From: Halomonas sp. PR-M31
Lineage (GTDB): Bacteria; Pseudomonadota; Gammaproteobacteria; Pseudomonadales; Halomonadaceae
Assembly: GCF_001039575.1 (NCBI RefSeq)
Contig: NZ_JIBT01000017.1
Location: forward strand, 1 to 64,000
DNA length: 64,000 bases
Reading direction: 5' to 3'
Shown here piece by piece: positions 49,778 to 59,144 of the stretch. The position numbers and the translations under genes are program-made. Below the pieces are notes generated by a model that worked only from the letters and a program-made list of their open reading frames with translations, did no database searches and was not told the origin of the DNA. Positions within the stretch are counted from its first letter, which is position 1; every line of letters begins with the position of its first letter.

Positions 49778-51388
49778 GTGAGCGATTCGACACGGCAAAG
49801 CGTTACCACCCTTGGTAGAAAACGCCTTGCTTACCCTTACGCTTTGGCCATGACGGCCGGTTTATGGATGACACTCACGGCTCCCACTGCCTTGGCCTTC
49901 GATTTTGAAGACGTGGCAAACAAGGCAAAACAGCTCGGCCAGCAAGATTATCAGCCACCGGAAACCAACACGACCCCAAAGCTACGAGACCTGGAATACG
50001 AGCAATACGCTCAGATTCAGTATCAAATGGACCGTGCTCTCTGGCGCGATGAGAAACTTCCCTTTAATTTAAGTTTTTTTCATGAAGGGATGCACTATGT
50101 CAGCGCTGTAAAAATGAATGTCATTGATGATAACGGCGTTCATGAAATCCCTTTCAAACCTGAAAATTTTCATTACGGTGACGTAGCGCTTTCTGAGGAA
50201 GATCTTCAGGATCTAGGCTTTGCGGGACTGAAGATTCACTTTCCAATCAACAATCCCGATACCATCGACGACGAAATCATGGTGTTTCAAGGAGCCAGCT
50301 ATTTTCGTGTGATCGGTCGCAACCAAATTTACGGACTGTCCGGTCGCGGGCTGGCAATCGATACGGAAACCCCCTCAAAGACGGATGCACCTTCCGGTGA
50401 AGAGTTTCCCGATTTTCGCGAATTCTGGATTGAGAAGCCTGGCCCGGACAGTGACTCCTTGACCATATTCGCGCTGCTTGATTCTCCCAGTGCCACGGGT
50501 GCTTATCGCTTTGTCTTGCAGCCTGGTGAAGATTCCGAGCTCGACGTGAAATCGCGTATTTTCCTGCGCAAACCCATTCAAAAACTGGGTATTGCGCCAC
50601 TGACCAGCATGTTCCTCTTCGGCCCCAGTCAGCCCTCGCCCACACTGAACTACCGCCCGGCCATACACGACTCCAATGGCTTGCTGGCCCATGGCGAGAA
50701 AGCCGGCTGGATATGGCGCCCGCTGGTCAATCCCACCAATGTGGAAGTGAGCGATCAGCATATCGAGTCGCTGAAAGGCTATGGTTTGCTTCAGCGCAGC
50801 CACGATTTTCGTGACTACGAGGATTTGATCGATCGCTACGATCTGCGTCCGAGCGCCTGGATAGAACCACAGAACGATTGGGGGCCAGGTTCCCTAGAGC
50901 TAATCGAGATTCCTACGAAAAACGAAACCAATGACAACATGGTAGCACTGTGGATTCCGGATGAAATGCCAGAAGTTGGTGAAGCGGCGGATTTCAACTA
51001 CCGCATGTACTGGACCAAGAACGAAAGCCAATACCATGACTCGTCCCTGTCTTGGGCCGATAGCACCATGCGTTCTCGCGGCGAGGTACGCCAAAATGAT
51101 CTGATTCGCAAGCCGGATGGGTCTATTGCGTTCATCGTCGATTTCAAAGGGCCTGCGCTTGATTCGTTGTCACCGGATACACAGCCTACCGCTCAAATCA
51201 AGGTGGGTGACAACGGTGAACTGGTCGAAAGCCAAGTTATCCGCAACACAGGTGAAGGCGGCTGGCGTACCATCTTGCGGGTCAAACGCAGCAACGATAC
51301 CCAGCCGCTGGAGATACGAGCGCACTTGCAAGACGGTGATCGTCCTCTTTCAGAGACCTGGTTCTATCGTATGCCCGTTGCCAATTAA
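49778..51388 (+). CDS. opgG: Periplasmic glucan biosynthesis protein OpgG (MdoG)
   Basis: Secreted protein needed to make osmoregulated periplasmic glucans, 536 residues. GTG start at 49778, six bases after AAGGAG. The signal peptide ends near TAPTALA (residue 41). The MdoG domain (beta-sandwich then Ig-like) starts FDFEDVANKAKQLGQQDY and includes FQGASYFRVIGRNQIYGLSG and GRGLAIDTETPS. No opgH glucosyltransferase follows; instead a membrane acyltransferase lies downstream. MdoD-type twin-arginine features are absent. Confidence 0.92.
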   Translation: MSDSTRQSVTTLGRKRLAYPYALAMTAGLWMTLTAPTALAFDFEDVANKAKQLGQQDYQPPETNTTPKLRDLEYEQYAQIQYQMDRALWRDEKLPFNLSFFHEGMHYVSAVKMNVIDDNGVHEIPFKPENFHYGDVALSEEDLQDLGFAGLKIHFPINNPDTIDDEIMVFQGASYFRVIGRNQIYGLSGRGLAIDTETPSKTDAPSGEEFPDFREFWIEKPGPDSDSLTIFALLDSPSATGAYRFVLQPGEDSELDVKSRIFLRKPIQKLGIAPLTSMFLFGPSQPSPTLNYRPAIHDSNGLLAHGEKAGWIWRPLVNPTNVEVSDQHIESLKGYGLLQRSHDFRDYEDLIDRYDLRPSAWIEPQNDWGPGSLELIEIPTKNETNDNMVALWIPDEMPEVGEAADFNYRMYWTKNESQYHDSSLSWADSTMRSRGEVRQNDLIRKPDGSIAFIVDFKGPALDSLSPDTQPTAQIKVGDNGELVESQVIRNTGEGGWRTILRVKRSNDTQPLEIRAHLQDGDRPLSETWFYRMPVAN

Positions 51389-51417
51389 AGAAGATATCAA
51401 CGAGTAGAAATCAATGC

Positions 51418-51458
51418 ACACCGGCTGTTGCATGGTTCTTGAACAGCCGGTGTGATTT
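51418..51458 (+). terminator. Rho-independent terminator after opgG
   Basis: Perfect 12-base arms ACACCGGCTGTT (51418-51429) and AACAGCCGGTGT (51442-51453) with a 12-base loop, then GATTTTT. It separates opgG from the acyltransferase. Confidence 0.88.
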
Positions 51459-51523
51459 TTCAATTCACTTTATCTGTAACAAGAATCAGCTGGATTGACT
51501 CATCTCGAAGGCATGTTTCATTA

Positions 51524-52782
51524 ATGGAAAAACAAACGCTAGCAGGCAAAAAAGAACGGTTTATAGGGCTTGAGTGGCTGCGTTTCTGGCTCGGACTCTA
51601 CATTGTCATCTTCCACACCCTGCATACCTATAAATCGATCAGCGGATGGTCCGGATACATTACGGACATCGGCTTTTTTTCTACCAGCGCCTTCTTCGTT
51701 CTTTCAGGATTTCTTCTGGCCCACGTCTATCTTGATGATCGCCAGCGCATGCGTGAGCCTGCCAGAAGCTTCTGGATCAAACGTTTCTCCAATCTTTATC
51801 CGATTCATATCGGTGCGGTTCTCCTGGCCATGGGGGTCTCGACTCTGGTGGGCTATCTGGCCATTACCGAGGCGGATGCGAACGCATCGATACGCTTCGT
51901 GCTTTACGACACCAACAACGGTTCAAGCCTGGAAAGCATCACCCACTACATGAGCAATACCGAATTGGCGGTGAGCGGCTTTCTCAATCTGACCTTGCTG
52001 CATGCCTGGAATCCGTTCTATCTGACTTTCAATCCGGTGACCTGGTCCATCTCCGCCCTATTCTTTTTCTATCTGACCTTTCCCTGGATGGCACCCCGGC
52101 TGTTTCGTATCAAGTCTCCTTTCAAGGCCATGGTGCTCGTCAATGCGATCTATCTGATTCCGCCTATCATCGTGATCGCCTATACGAATTTCGGCATGCC
52201 CGAAACCGGCATTCTGCATCGAAATCCTTTGATACGACTGCCGGAGTTCCTCGCCGGCATTCTGCTTTGTTCGTTTTATACGAAACGCAGAGAACTGGGC
52301 CTCAGGATGGGACGCGTTGCGCAATCATTGGCGCTCTTGTTCGTAACCATCTGTATCGTCGTCGGCGTATGGCTGCTGCGCCATCATGCTCTGCCTGGTA
52401 CTATTTACTGCACAATGGACTGTTACTGCCTGCCCAACTCACGCTCATCTTCGTGGTAGCCCACTGGTCACCCTCCTCCAGCCCACGCACGCAACGTCTG
52501 GCTCACCGTCTGGGAGGTGCATCGCTACCCATGTTTGCGCTTCATGTCCCTCTTTTTGTCATCTTTACACGGATTGAACGAGTCCTGAGCGGCGAGCCGA
52601 GTCTTTGCTTGACCAGCATTCGCCAGTGCATGGATGCAGCGGGTGACACTTCCATATGGCTGTACCCTCTCTTCTTGTTGTTTACCGTACTGTTTTGCAT
52701 GATGTTTCAGGAAACTTTCGTACTGCGCGTTCGACAATGGGTGCAAGGCAAACTGTTAAGACCAGAACGCAGATCCGTCTAG
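51524..52782 (+). pseudogene. Acyltransferase-3 family membrane protein (OpgC-like?), frameshifted
   Basis: Integral membrane O-acyltransferase. The family start RFIGLEWLRFWLGLYIVIFH holds the conserved histidine, and FVLSGFLLAHVYLDDRQRM the next motif. The first frame runs to about 52396 (RHHALP), then the protein continues in another frame as WYYLLHNGLLLPAQLTLIFV and FALHVPLFVIFTRIE to 52782. One C is missing near 52396-52398 (CTGCC before TGG). About ten membrane helices result. Because it follows opgG, succinylation or acylation of periplasmic glucans (OpgC role) is a fair inference but unproven. Confidence 0.8.
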
Positions 52783-52949
52783 CATCGGTACTCGTTTGCC
52801 CTCTGAGAACTGATTGATGTAACGGCCATGTTGCTTCGTCCAGAACGGATGCATGGACGTTTGCACATGGACTCCTTATCATCAGGCCCATTTGCCAGGC
52901 GGGCTTGTCGGCAAGCAAGCGCGTGTAATGATGGTTTTCAAGGATTTCA

Positions 52950-53801
52950 ATGATCATGCCAATACGAAATGCGATGCTGGCATTCACCGCCGGAACACTT
53001 CTCTTGAGCGGTTGCACGCTTCAGCCTCAAACGCAAGACGATGGTCGATTCAATGCGTTGGTCACCACGCCTCAGCTCGATTCGCGCTTGAGTGCTTTGG
53101 AAAATAGCCTGGCTCAGCGCTGTGAAGGCGACGTTGATCGCTTCTCGGCGCAGACAGCGCGCCTCGACGAGGTCGGAGAAAGCGTCGATTCCATGAAGGG
53201 CGCGCTAGGATCGCTGCGAGCGGAAATCAAGAATCTTGGTAACGAAGCGAGCGCCCCGCCCGCGGATTGCCCCACCAGCGATATAGAAGCATTGGAAAAC
53301 AAGACGCTGCTAGGACGCACCGAATGGGTCGGCTTTCCTACCATCGGCACCTATTTGAAGGCACGAGTCGATTCCGGTGCCAATACCGCCTCCATTTCCG
53401 CGAAAGACATCACCGAGTTCGAGCGGGAAGGAGAAAACTGGGTGCGCTTCAAACTGGCGCTCGACGAAGACGATACCGTCATCGAAGACGTTCGTGATAA
53501 ACCGATCGAGGCAGAGATCACTCGGCGTGTGCGTATCGTTCAAGCCTCAGGAGAAGAGAGCCGACCGGTCATCACCTTGCTGATGCGTCTGGGGCCGATC
53601 AAGCAAAATGTCGATTTCACCCTCAATGATCGCACTCATCTGGACTACCCGGTACTGCTTGGACGGCGCTTCATGCTGGATATTGCATTGATCGACGTAT
53701 CCCAGACCTACCTGCACGAACGTCCTGAATACCCAGGCGGTGAATCTGCCGACAGCGCGGCTCAAGACGAAGCCAGCGATAGTAAAGACGATAAGGAATA
53801 A
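52950..53801 (+). CDS. Lipoprotein with a retropepsin-like aspartic-protease domain (PF05618 type)
   Basis: 283 residues. A signal peptide with lipobox LLLSGC (cysteine at residue 22) is followed by a short coiled coil (45-100) and a C-terminal protease-like domain from LGRTEWVGFPTIG. The active-site loop is VDSGANTASISA (D141-S-G-A), the position of DTG in retropepsins, and PVLLGRRFMLDIALIDVSQ is the flap/second strand. These proteins are often called RimK-associated or ATP-dependent zinc proteases; no zinc motif is seen. It is the first of a three-gene set. Confidence 0.85.
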   Translation: MIMPIRNAMLAFTAGTLLLSGCTLQPQTQDDGRFNALVTTPQLDSRLSALENSLAQRCEGDVDRFSAQTARLDEVGESVDSMKGALGSLRAEIKNLGNEASAPPADCPTSDIEALENKTLLGRTEWVGFPTIGTYLKARVDSGANTASISAKDITEFEREGENWVRFKLALDEDDTVIEDVRDKPIEAEITRRVRIVQASGEESRPVITLLMRLGPIKQNVDFTLNDRTHLDYPVLLGRRFMLDIALIDVSQTYLHERPEYPGGESADSAAQDEASDSKDDKE

Positions 53802-53808
53802 CGCTTTT

Positions 53809-55317
53809 ATGTCTCGTGTCCCCTTTTATCTTCTGGTCGGTGTCTTGTTGGTAGCCGGCATCGCGGTAACCATTTATCGCCATGTTGCCTTTGAAGTGCC
53901 CTGGGTACCCGGCGAACAGCGCCAGGTCTGGGAAGTCGAAGCCCAGGTCAACTTCATTGCCGAAGGCGAATCCGCCAAGGTAAATCTTGCGCTACCCTCC
54001 AACCAGGAAGGCTTTCGCATCCTGACGGAAAACACAGGCTCTTCCGGCTTCGGACTCTCCTTTCTGGATGATGATAAAGGGCGCCGGGCACAATGGGCTA
54101 CGCGAGAAGCCAAGGGAAGCCAACAGCTCTATTATTCGGTACAGCTTTTAGTCGCGCCCAATGCTGCTCAGCCTCGGGTCGAGCCCCCGCCTCCGGATCA
54201 GGACGTGTCTTGGGCGCGCCCCTATGATACGGCAGCAAAAGAGGTCATCGATCAAGCTTATCGACGCTCCTCAGACGCCTTTACCTTTTCTCGGGAGTTA
54301 GCCCGCGCTTTCAGCGGCGATCGTCAGGACGAGAATGCCCGCCTGCTGTTGACTCAGTTCGATCGCCCTACTCTGCTGGTGAAACTGCTCAATCAGGCCG
54401 GTGTTTCGGCCCGTAAGATTCATGGTCTATTGCTTGAAGACGGGCGTCGGCGGCAAAGTCTGACCACCTGGATACAGGTTTTCGATGCGGACAATGATTG
54501 GGTCATTATCAATCCCACCAGCGGCGAGCAGGGCCGCCCTGACAATCTATTGCTCTGGGAGGCTGGCGATCAGGCGGCTCTCGAGGTGCAAGGCGGGCGC
54601 GATTCGAAGGTCACTTTCTCCATGCTACAGCACAACGAACCGGCTTCCGTGGCGGTGCGCAATCAGCTGGCCAACGACACTCTGCTCAATTTCTCGATCC
54701 ACAGTCTGCCCCTGGAAGAACAGTCGCTATTCAAGACCATTCTGCTGATTCCGATCGGCGCCCTCGTCGTCGTATTACTGCGAGTTCTGATCGGCATCAA
54801 GACATCCGGCACCTTTATGCCAGTGCTGATTGCCCTTGCCTTCATCCAGACCACGTTGTTCACCGGCCTGGCAGGGTTCTTGCTGGTCGTTGCCGTCGGC
54901 TTGGTGATCCGCAACTATCTGTCCTATCTCAATTTGCTATTGGTGGCGCGAGTGTCCGCGGTGATCATTACGGTCATCGCCATCATCTCGATCTTCTCTG
55001 TCGTTGCCTATCGCATGGGATTGAACGCTGGCCTGACCATCACCTTCTTCCCGATGATCATTCTGAGCTGGACCATCGAGCGCATGTCGATTCTGTGGGA
55101 GGAGGAAGGCCCCAAGGAAGTATTGATTCAGGGGGGCGGCAGCCTGCTCACGGCGGTCCTTGCTTATCTGGCCATGAACAATCCCTGGATACGTCACATC
55201 ACCTTCAACTTCCTGGGCGTACAGCTGATCTTGATGGCATTCATTCTGCTACTGGGCAACTACACCGGTTATCGGTTGCTGGAACTACGCCGTTTCAAGC
55301 CGATTACGGAGGATTGA
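53809..55317 (+). CDS. Inactive transglutaminase-like protein fused to a multi-helix membrane domain
   Basis: 502 residues. After one N-terminal membrane helix, residues about 30-310 form a periplasmic region with a transglutaminase-like core (LLTQFDRPTLLVKLLNQAGV, TTWIQVFDADNDWVIINPTS); the catalytic cysteine expected before the core helix is absent. The C-terminal third has seven hydrophobic segments (FKTILLIPIGALVVVLLRVL onward). The ATG at 53809 lies eight bases after the retropepsin stop, with AAGGAA upstream. It matches the families inactive transglutaminase and 7TM C-terminal as I recall them (PF14400/PF14402). Confidence 0.87.
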   Translation: MSRVPFYLLVGVLLVAGIAVTIYRHVAFEVPWVPGEQRQVWEVEAQVNFIAEGESAKVNLALPSNQEGFRILTENTGSSGFGLSFLDDDKGRRAQWATREAKGSQQLYYSVQLLVAPNAAQPRVEPPPPDQDVSWARPYDTAAKEVIDQAYRRSSDAFTFSRELARAFSGDRQDENARLLLTQFDRPTLLVKLLNQAGVSARKIHGLLLEDGRRRQSLTTWIQVFDADNDWVIINPTSGEQGRPDNLLLWEAGDQAALEVQGGRDSKVTFSMLQHNEPASVAVRNQLANDTLLNFSIHSLPLEEQSLFKTILLIPIGALVVVLLRVLIGIKTSGTFMPVLIALAFIQTTLFTGLAGFLLVVAVGLVIRNYLSYLNLLLVARVSAVIITVIAIISIFSVVAYRMGLNAGLTITFFPMIILSWTIERMSILWEEEGPKEVLIQGGGSLLTAVLAYLAMNNPWIRHITFNFLGVQLILMAFILLLGNYTGYRLLELRRFKPITED

Positions 55318-55321
55318 GGCC

Positions 55322-56293
55322 ATGTGGGCGACGCCATCTCAGCTCAGAATAAAAGGCATTATTGGCATGAACCAGCGCAATATTCGCTATATTTGCCGTT
55401 ATAACGACCGTCGTCTTTATCCACTCGTAGACGATAAGCTACAGACGAAGCTGCTGGCCAAGCGTTTCGGTGTCACGACGCCGGATCTGATTGGCACCAT
55501 CAGCAACCAGTTTAGCGTCAAACATGTTGCCAAGATGGTCGAAGGCCACTTGGGCTTTGTCATCAAACCCGCCAAGGGTAGCGGAGGCAAGGGTATTCTG
55601 GTGGTGGAACATCAGGATGCAGAAGGTTATGTCAAACCCAGCGGGCATCGCTTGCACCGCGAGGATCTTGAACGCCATGTCTCCAATATTCTGTCAGGGC
55701 TCTATTCCCTGGGGGGATCGCCCGACGTGGCCCTGGTGGAATCATTAATTGCTTTCGATGAGTCATTGGCGCAATACACCTATGAAGGCGTGCCGGATAT
55801 TCGTGTGATCGTATTCAAGGGCTATCCGGTCATGGCTATGATGCGCTTGTCTACTGCCGCCTCGGATGGCAAAGCAAACCTGCATCAGGGCGCGGTCGGT
55901 GTCGGGCTGGATATCGCCACTGGTACCGCTCTGCGCGGCGTGCAGTTCGATCGTACGCGACTGGATCATCCGGATACCGGCCAGGAACTGGTCAGCCTGC
56001 AGGTTCCCCATTGGGACACGCTGCTCACGCTTGCAGCAAGTTGCTATGAAATGACAGGGCTGGGCTATCTGGGCACCGACATGGTGCTCGACAAAATTCA
56101 TGGACCCATGCTGCTGGAGCTCAATGCGCGTCCGGGGCTTGCCATTCAGATGGCCAATGGTGAAGGTCTTCGTAAGCGACTTGACCTTGTCGAGCGGCAA
56201 CCGGAAGGCGTCGATGTAGAGGCACGCGTTGCCTTTTCACAGCAACATTTTGCCCGGCGCGGCGAACTGCAGGCGGCAGCGCTTGCCTCATGA
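55322..56293 (+). CDS. RimK-like ATP-grasp ligase (alpha-L-glutamate ligase-related, PF14397 type)
   Basis: 323 residues. The N-terminal [23 protein letters not shown] pattern and the start [20 protein letters not shown] are family features, so the ATG 55322 is kept. The ATP-grasp lysine and glycine loop are [19 protein letters not shown]; the metal-binding end is [20 protein letters not shown]. Such enzymes add an amino acid or peptide to an acceptor. It lies four bases after the 7TM gene. The acceptor is unknown; RimK proper (ribosomal S6) is a different subfamily. Confidence 0.87.
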   Translation: MWATPSQLRIKGIIGMNQRNIRYICRYNDRRLYPLVDDKLQTKLLAKRFGVTTPDLIGTISNQFSVKHVAKMVEGHLGFVIKPAKGSGGKGILVVEHQDAEGYVKPSGHRLHREDLERHVSNILSGLYSLGGSPDVALVESLIAFDESLAQYTYEGVPDIRVIVFKGYPVMAMMRLSTAASDGKANLHQGAVGVGLDIATGTALRGVQFDRTRLDHPDTGQELVSLQVPHWDTLLTLAASCYEMTGLGYLGTDMVLDKIHGPMLLELNARPGLAIQMANGEGLRKRLDLVERQPEGVDVEARVAFSQQHFARRGELQAAALAS

Positions 56294-56324
56294 GTCACCA
56301 CATGCAGACAAACGCGGGGAAAAG

Positions 56325-56768
56325 ATGAGTGATCTATTCAAGCATCTTGAAACGGCTGAGTCGGGCACTCGGCGTTCATTATCGCCGCTTCTTGACGCCG
56401 TTCGCTGGAACGCGGACGGATTGATTCCCGCCATCGCGCAGCAGCACGACAGCGGCGAGGTCTTGATGCTGGCCTGGATGAGCCGGCAATCCCTGGAAGA
56501 GACGCTGCATAGCGGACGTGTTTGCTACTGGTCTCGCTCCCGATGCAAGCTTTGGCGCAAGGGTGAATCTTCCGGTCAGACGCAGCATCTGAAATCGGCT
56601 TATCTCGACTGCGATGGCGATACCCTGCTGCTTAGCGTCGAACAAACCGGTCCTGCCTGTCATACTGGCAGGCGCAGCTGCTTCTACGTTGCGCTTGACG
56701 ACGAACATGGCCAGGTGGATACCAAGCCTCTCATCGATCCGAGCGCCCTTTATGGCAGCAAGGATTAA
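56325..56768 (+). CDS. hisI: Phosphoribosyl-AMP cyclohydrolase HisI
   Basis: Third step of histidine synthesis, 147 residues. Zinc and substrate motifs are [20 protein letters not shown] and [20 protein letters not shown]. The frame opens at 56229, but the ATG at 56325 after GGGGAAAAG is preferred; about 30 N-terminal residues precede the core. There is no fused HisE domain. The 3' end overlaps yidD by 17 bases. Confidence 0.93.
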   Translation: MSDLFKHLETAESGTRRSLSPLLDAVRWNADGLIPAIAQQHDSGEVLMLAWMSRQSLEETLHSGRVCYWSRSRCKLWRKGESSGQTQHLKSAYLDCDGDTLLLSVEQTGPACHTGRRSCFYVALDDEHGQVDTKPLIDPSALYGSKD

Positions 56769-57087
56769 ACGAACGCTGGGGCGCGGCCTGTCCATTCTCC
56801 TGATCGGCGCTATCCGCCTTTATCAGTACGGCATCAGCCCCCTACTCGGCCCGCGCTGCCGTTTCTGGCCTTCTTGCTCCCACTATGCCATCGAGGCGTT
56901 GCAGCTTCACGGCCCTTTCAAGGGCGGCTGGTTCGCGCTTAAGCGTATCCTCAAGTGCCACCCCTGGCATGCTGGCGGCGTCGATCCGGTACCGCCCTCT
57001 TCACCCCCTTTCTCTTCCACCGACTGCCATCACCATTCTGGTACTGGCGACGAATCGACCAAGTCTTCTGATAAACAATCGCGCTGA
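56752..57087 (+). CDS. yidD: Membrane protein insertion efficiency factor YidD
   Basis: Small membrane-associated protein of 111 residues. The domain [28 protein letters not shown] and the following [19 protein letters not shown] are diagnostic. The ATG at 56752 lies inside hisI; the frame is open from 56614. The C-terminal 30 residues (after PVPP) are Ser/His-rich and variable. Normally YidD sits by rpmH/rnpA; here it is translationally linked to hisI, an uncommon context. Confidence 0.88.
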   Translation: MAARIKRTLGRGLSILLIGAIRLYQYGISPLLGPRCRFWPSCSHYAIEALQLHGPFKGGWFALKRILKCHPWHAGGVDPVPPSSPPFSSTDCHHHSGTGDESTKSSDKQSR

Positions 57088-57112
57088 TGGAATGCTCATT
57101 AACCTGGTTTGA

Positions 57113-57532
57113 CTAGCCGGCCAGCCTTTCCTGTTCCGCTACCCCGTAGATGCGTGTGAGCATGGCATGCAGGCCATTGGCTCGTGTCGGCGAAAGATGC
57201 TTGTCGAGTCCTAGTTCCTCGAGAAAGTGCGGCGTGGTTTCGGCAATCTCGTCGGGGGAACGATCGTTGTAGATGCGCATCAATACCGCGATCAGCCCAG
57301 AGACGATGGCGGCATCCGAGGTCGCATCGAAATGCACTGCCTCGCCCTGACGCTCATGATGAATCCATACGTTGGATTGGCAGCCATCGATTTTCGTTTC
57401 CGGCGTCTTCAAATCCTCAGGGAACGTCGGCAACTGCTTGCCCATGTCGATGATGTATTGGTAGCGATCCATCCAGTTGTCGAACAGGCTAAATTCTTCG
57501 ATCAGATCAGCTTGGGCCTGCTGAATACTCAT
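57113..57532 (-). CDS. sufE: SufE-family sulfur acceptor
   Basis: 139 residues. Accepts sulfur from a cysteine desulfurase and passes it to the Suf or Csd pathway. The sulfur-carrying cysteine is in TKIDGCQSNVWIHHE, and MRIYNDRSPDEIAE and LGLDKHLSPTRANGLHAML are conserved. SufE versus CsdE cannot be decided: no desulfurase gene is adjacent. It is convergent with yidD. Confidence 0.9.
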   Translation of the reverse strand: MSIQQAQADLIEEFSLFDNWMDRYQYIIDMGKQLPTFPEDLKTPETKIDGCQSNVWIHHERQGEAVHFDATSDAAIVSGLIAVLMRIYNDRSPDEIAETTPHFLEELGLDKHLSPTRANGLHAMLTRIYGVAEQERLAG

Positions 57533-57919
57533 CGCCTTACCTCCCGGCTATTTCAAAACGGCTTAATAGTATACCGGTCAAGGCCCGCAGCGTCTGTATC
57601 TACGTTCATCATACTTGTTTATTTGGTAGTAACTTAGCTCAACCTATTATTTACACAACTTAATTTTAATAGCTCAAGTTAATAACTCGAGTTAAATCAA
57701 AAATAATATTTTGCTCTTCATCTACAACTAGACTACTTTCTAACTAGTGACTTTGAGACTGATAGGAAAGTCGGTTCTTTCGTCACAAGCGTGAATCACG
57801 TTGAAAACTCGAATGAAAGGATCTTTCATTCAATTGAGATACAAAAAGGATGCTTGCCCATGCAACACCCAGTCGACGGAAACTCCCGCACATTTCGGTC
57901 TCGTCTAAGAAAAAAAGGT
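57533..57919. other. 387-base AT-rich spacer with a 12-base palindrome
   Basis: No gene recognised. TAACTCGAGTTA (57684-57695) is a perfect 12-base palindrome. The stretch 57645-57720 is strongly AT-rich. It lies between the divergent sufE and the small acidic lipoprotein and must hold the latter's promoter. Confidence 0.45.
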
Positions 57920-58243
57920 ATGAAAAAAGCTCTACTGGCGAGTCTGTTCTTGATGGGTTTCATCAGCCTGTCAGCCTGTGAATCTGAAGATGAAAGCTTC
58001 GATACCGATGCTTCAAGCACTTCTGAGCAGTCTTCATCATCTGAGAATGAAGCCAAAAGTGAAGAACAGTCTTCCTCACAAGATGGTCAGGAAGAGCGTC
58101 TTGAACCGGATGAAAAGCCGAATGAAGAACAAAGCGGCGAGTCAGAAATTTCTGCTAGTCAGGAAGACAGCGAACAATCTGAGGCGTCTTCCGATGGCGA
58201 GAAAAAACGCGTAACGCCTGAAGAGCTAAATTCAGAAAATTAA
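57920..58243 (+). CDS. Small acidic Ser/Glu-rich lipoprotein
   Basis: 107 residues from the ATG at 57920, which follows AAAAAAGG; the frame is open from 57791 but upstream residues are unlike a signal peptide. MKKALLASLFLMGFISLSAC gives a lipobox with cysteine 20. The mature part is about 87 residues, almost wholly Ser, Glu, Asp, Gln, with no fold suggested. A strongly acidic surface is a usual halophile trait for exported proteins. It precedes the PRC-barrel gene by 76 bases. Confidence 0.75.
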   Translation: MKKALLASLFLMGFISLSACESEDESFDTDASSTSEQSSSSENEAKSEEQSSSQDGQEERLEPDEKPNEEQSGESEISASQEDSEQSEASSDGEKKRVTPEELNSEN

Positions 58244-58319
58244 GTACTATTTTGAAAGTAAGTGAATTTCAAAATAGTCATGAACCAGTAAACAATCATA
58301 ATTCAAGGAAGGAACTGAT

Positions 58320-59144
58320 ATGAAACTACTAAGCACACTCCCCCACGCTTTTGCCGTCAGCGCTCTGGCACTTGCTATTGCCAGTGGTTCTGCGTTCGCG
58401 CAGGACGATGACACAGATGGCGGAATTGACGTCACCGTCGACCAAGCCAAGCCGGAAGTCAGCGTCGATCAGCCACGCCCCACCGTAACAGTCGATCAGC
58501 CACAGCCGAAGATCAAGGTATTTCAGCCCGCACCGGAAGTCACTGTCAGGATTCCTGAGCCGCGCATAGAAGTCACTCAGCCGGATGCCAAGGTTACAGT
58601 GGATATGCCCGATCCCAACATTGACATTAATCAGCCCAAACCTGACATATCTGTTGATGCCGATCCGGACGTTGATTTCAATAAAGCTGAACCCAAAGTG
58701 CAGATGCAGGAAGCAAACAAGGCAAAGGTCAATCTGAACAGAAGCGATGAAAAGCCTGAAGTCTCCTACGAGCAAGAAGAAGCCAAGGTCACCGTCCAGC
58801 GCGAGGGTCAACAAGGACAGTCTCAAGGTTCTCAGTCTCAGAAGTCATTAATGGAGATGAAAGGCGAACAGGTCGTCGATCGCACACTGATGACATCGGA
58901 TGGCAATGAGGCCGGCCAGGTCAAGGAACTTGTCATCGACAAGGACAGCAAGAAGCTGTTTGCCGTCATTGGCGTCAAGGGCACAAACGATGAAGTCGTG
59001 ATGCCGCTTGATGAGCTGCAGCTCGAACAGGATCAGCTCAAGGTCGACAAGAGCGCTGAAGAGATTGAGAATGAAGAAACTTACGACGATAGCGAATATC
59101 AGCCTATCGCTCTAGACGTACCTATTAACCAGTTCGCTCAGTGA
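58320..59144 (+). CDS. Secreted nonapeptide-repeat protein with a C-terminal PRC-barrel
   Basis: 274 residues; AAGGAAGG before the ATG. A signal peptide is cut near ASGSAFAQ (27). Residues about 36-130 hold around nine units of nine residues, pattern [VI]xVxQPxPx (VTVDQAKPE, VSVDQPRPT, VTVDQPQPK, IKVFQPAPE and so on), which would give short strands separated by prolines. A Gln/Glu linker leads to a PRC-barrel (about 184-250): GEQVVDRTLMTSDGNEAGQV and KLFAVIGVKGTNDEVVMPLD. Function unknown; the architecture is not one I know. Confidence 0.8.
   Translation: MKLLSTLPHAFAVSALALAIASGSAFAQDDDTDGGIDVTVDQAKPEVSVDQPRPTVTVDQPQPKIKVFQPAPEVTVRIPEPRIEVTQPDAKVTVDMPDPNIDINQPKPDISVDADPDVDFNKAEPKVQMQEANKAKVNLNRSDEKPEVSYEQEEAKVTVQREGQQGQSQGSQSQKSLMEMKGEQVVDRTLMTSDGNEAGQVKELVIDKDSKKLFAVIGVKGTNDEVVMPLDELQLEQDQLKVDKSAEEIENEETYDDSEYQPIALDVPINQFAQ
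58430..58710 (+). repeat. 27-base-period coding repeat (nonapeptides)
   Basis: About nine degenerate copies of a 27-base unit encode [VI]xVxQPxPx. DNA copies are diverged, so selection on protein pattern is likely rather than recent expansion. Confidence 0.7.
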
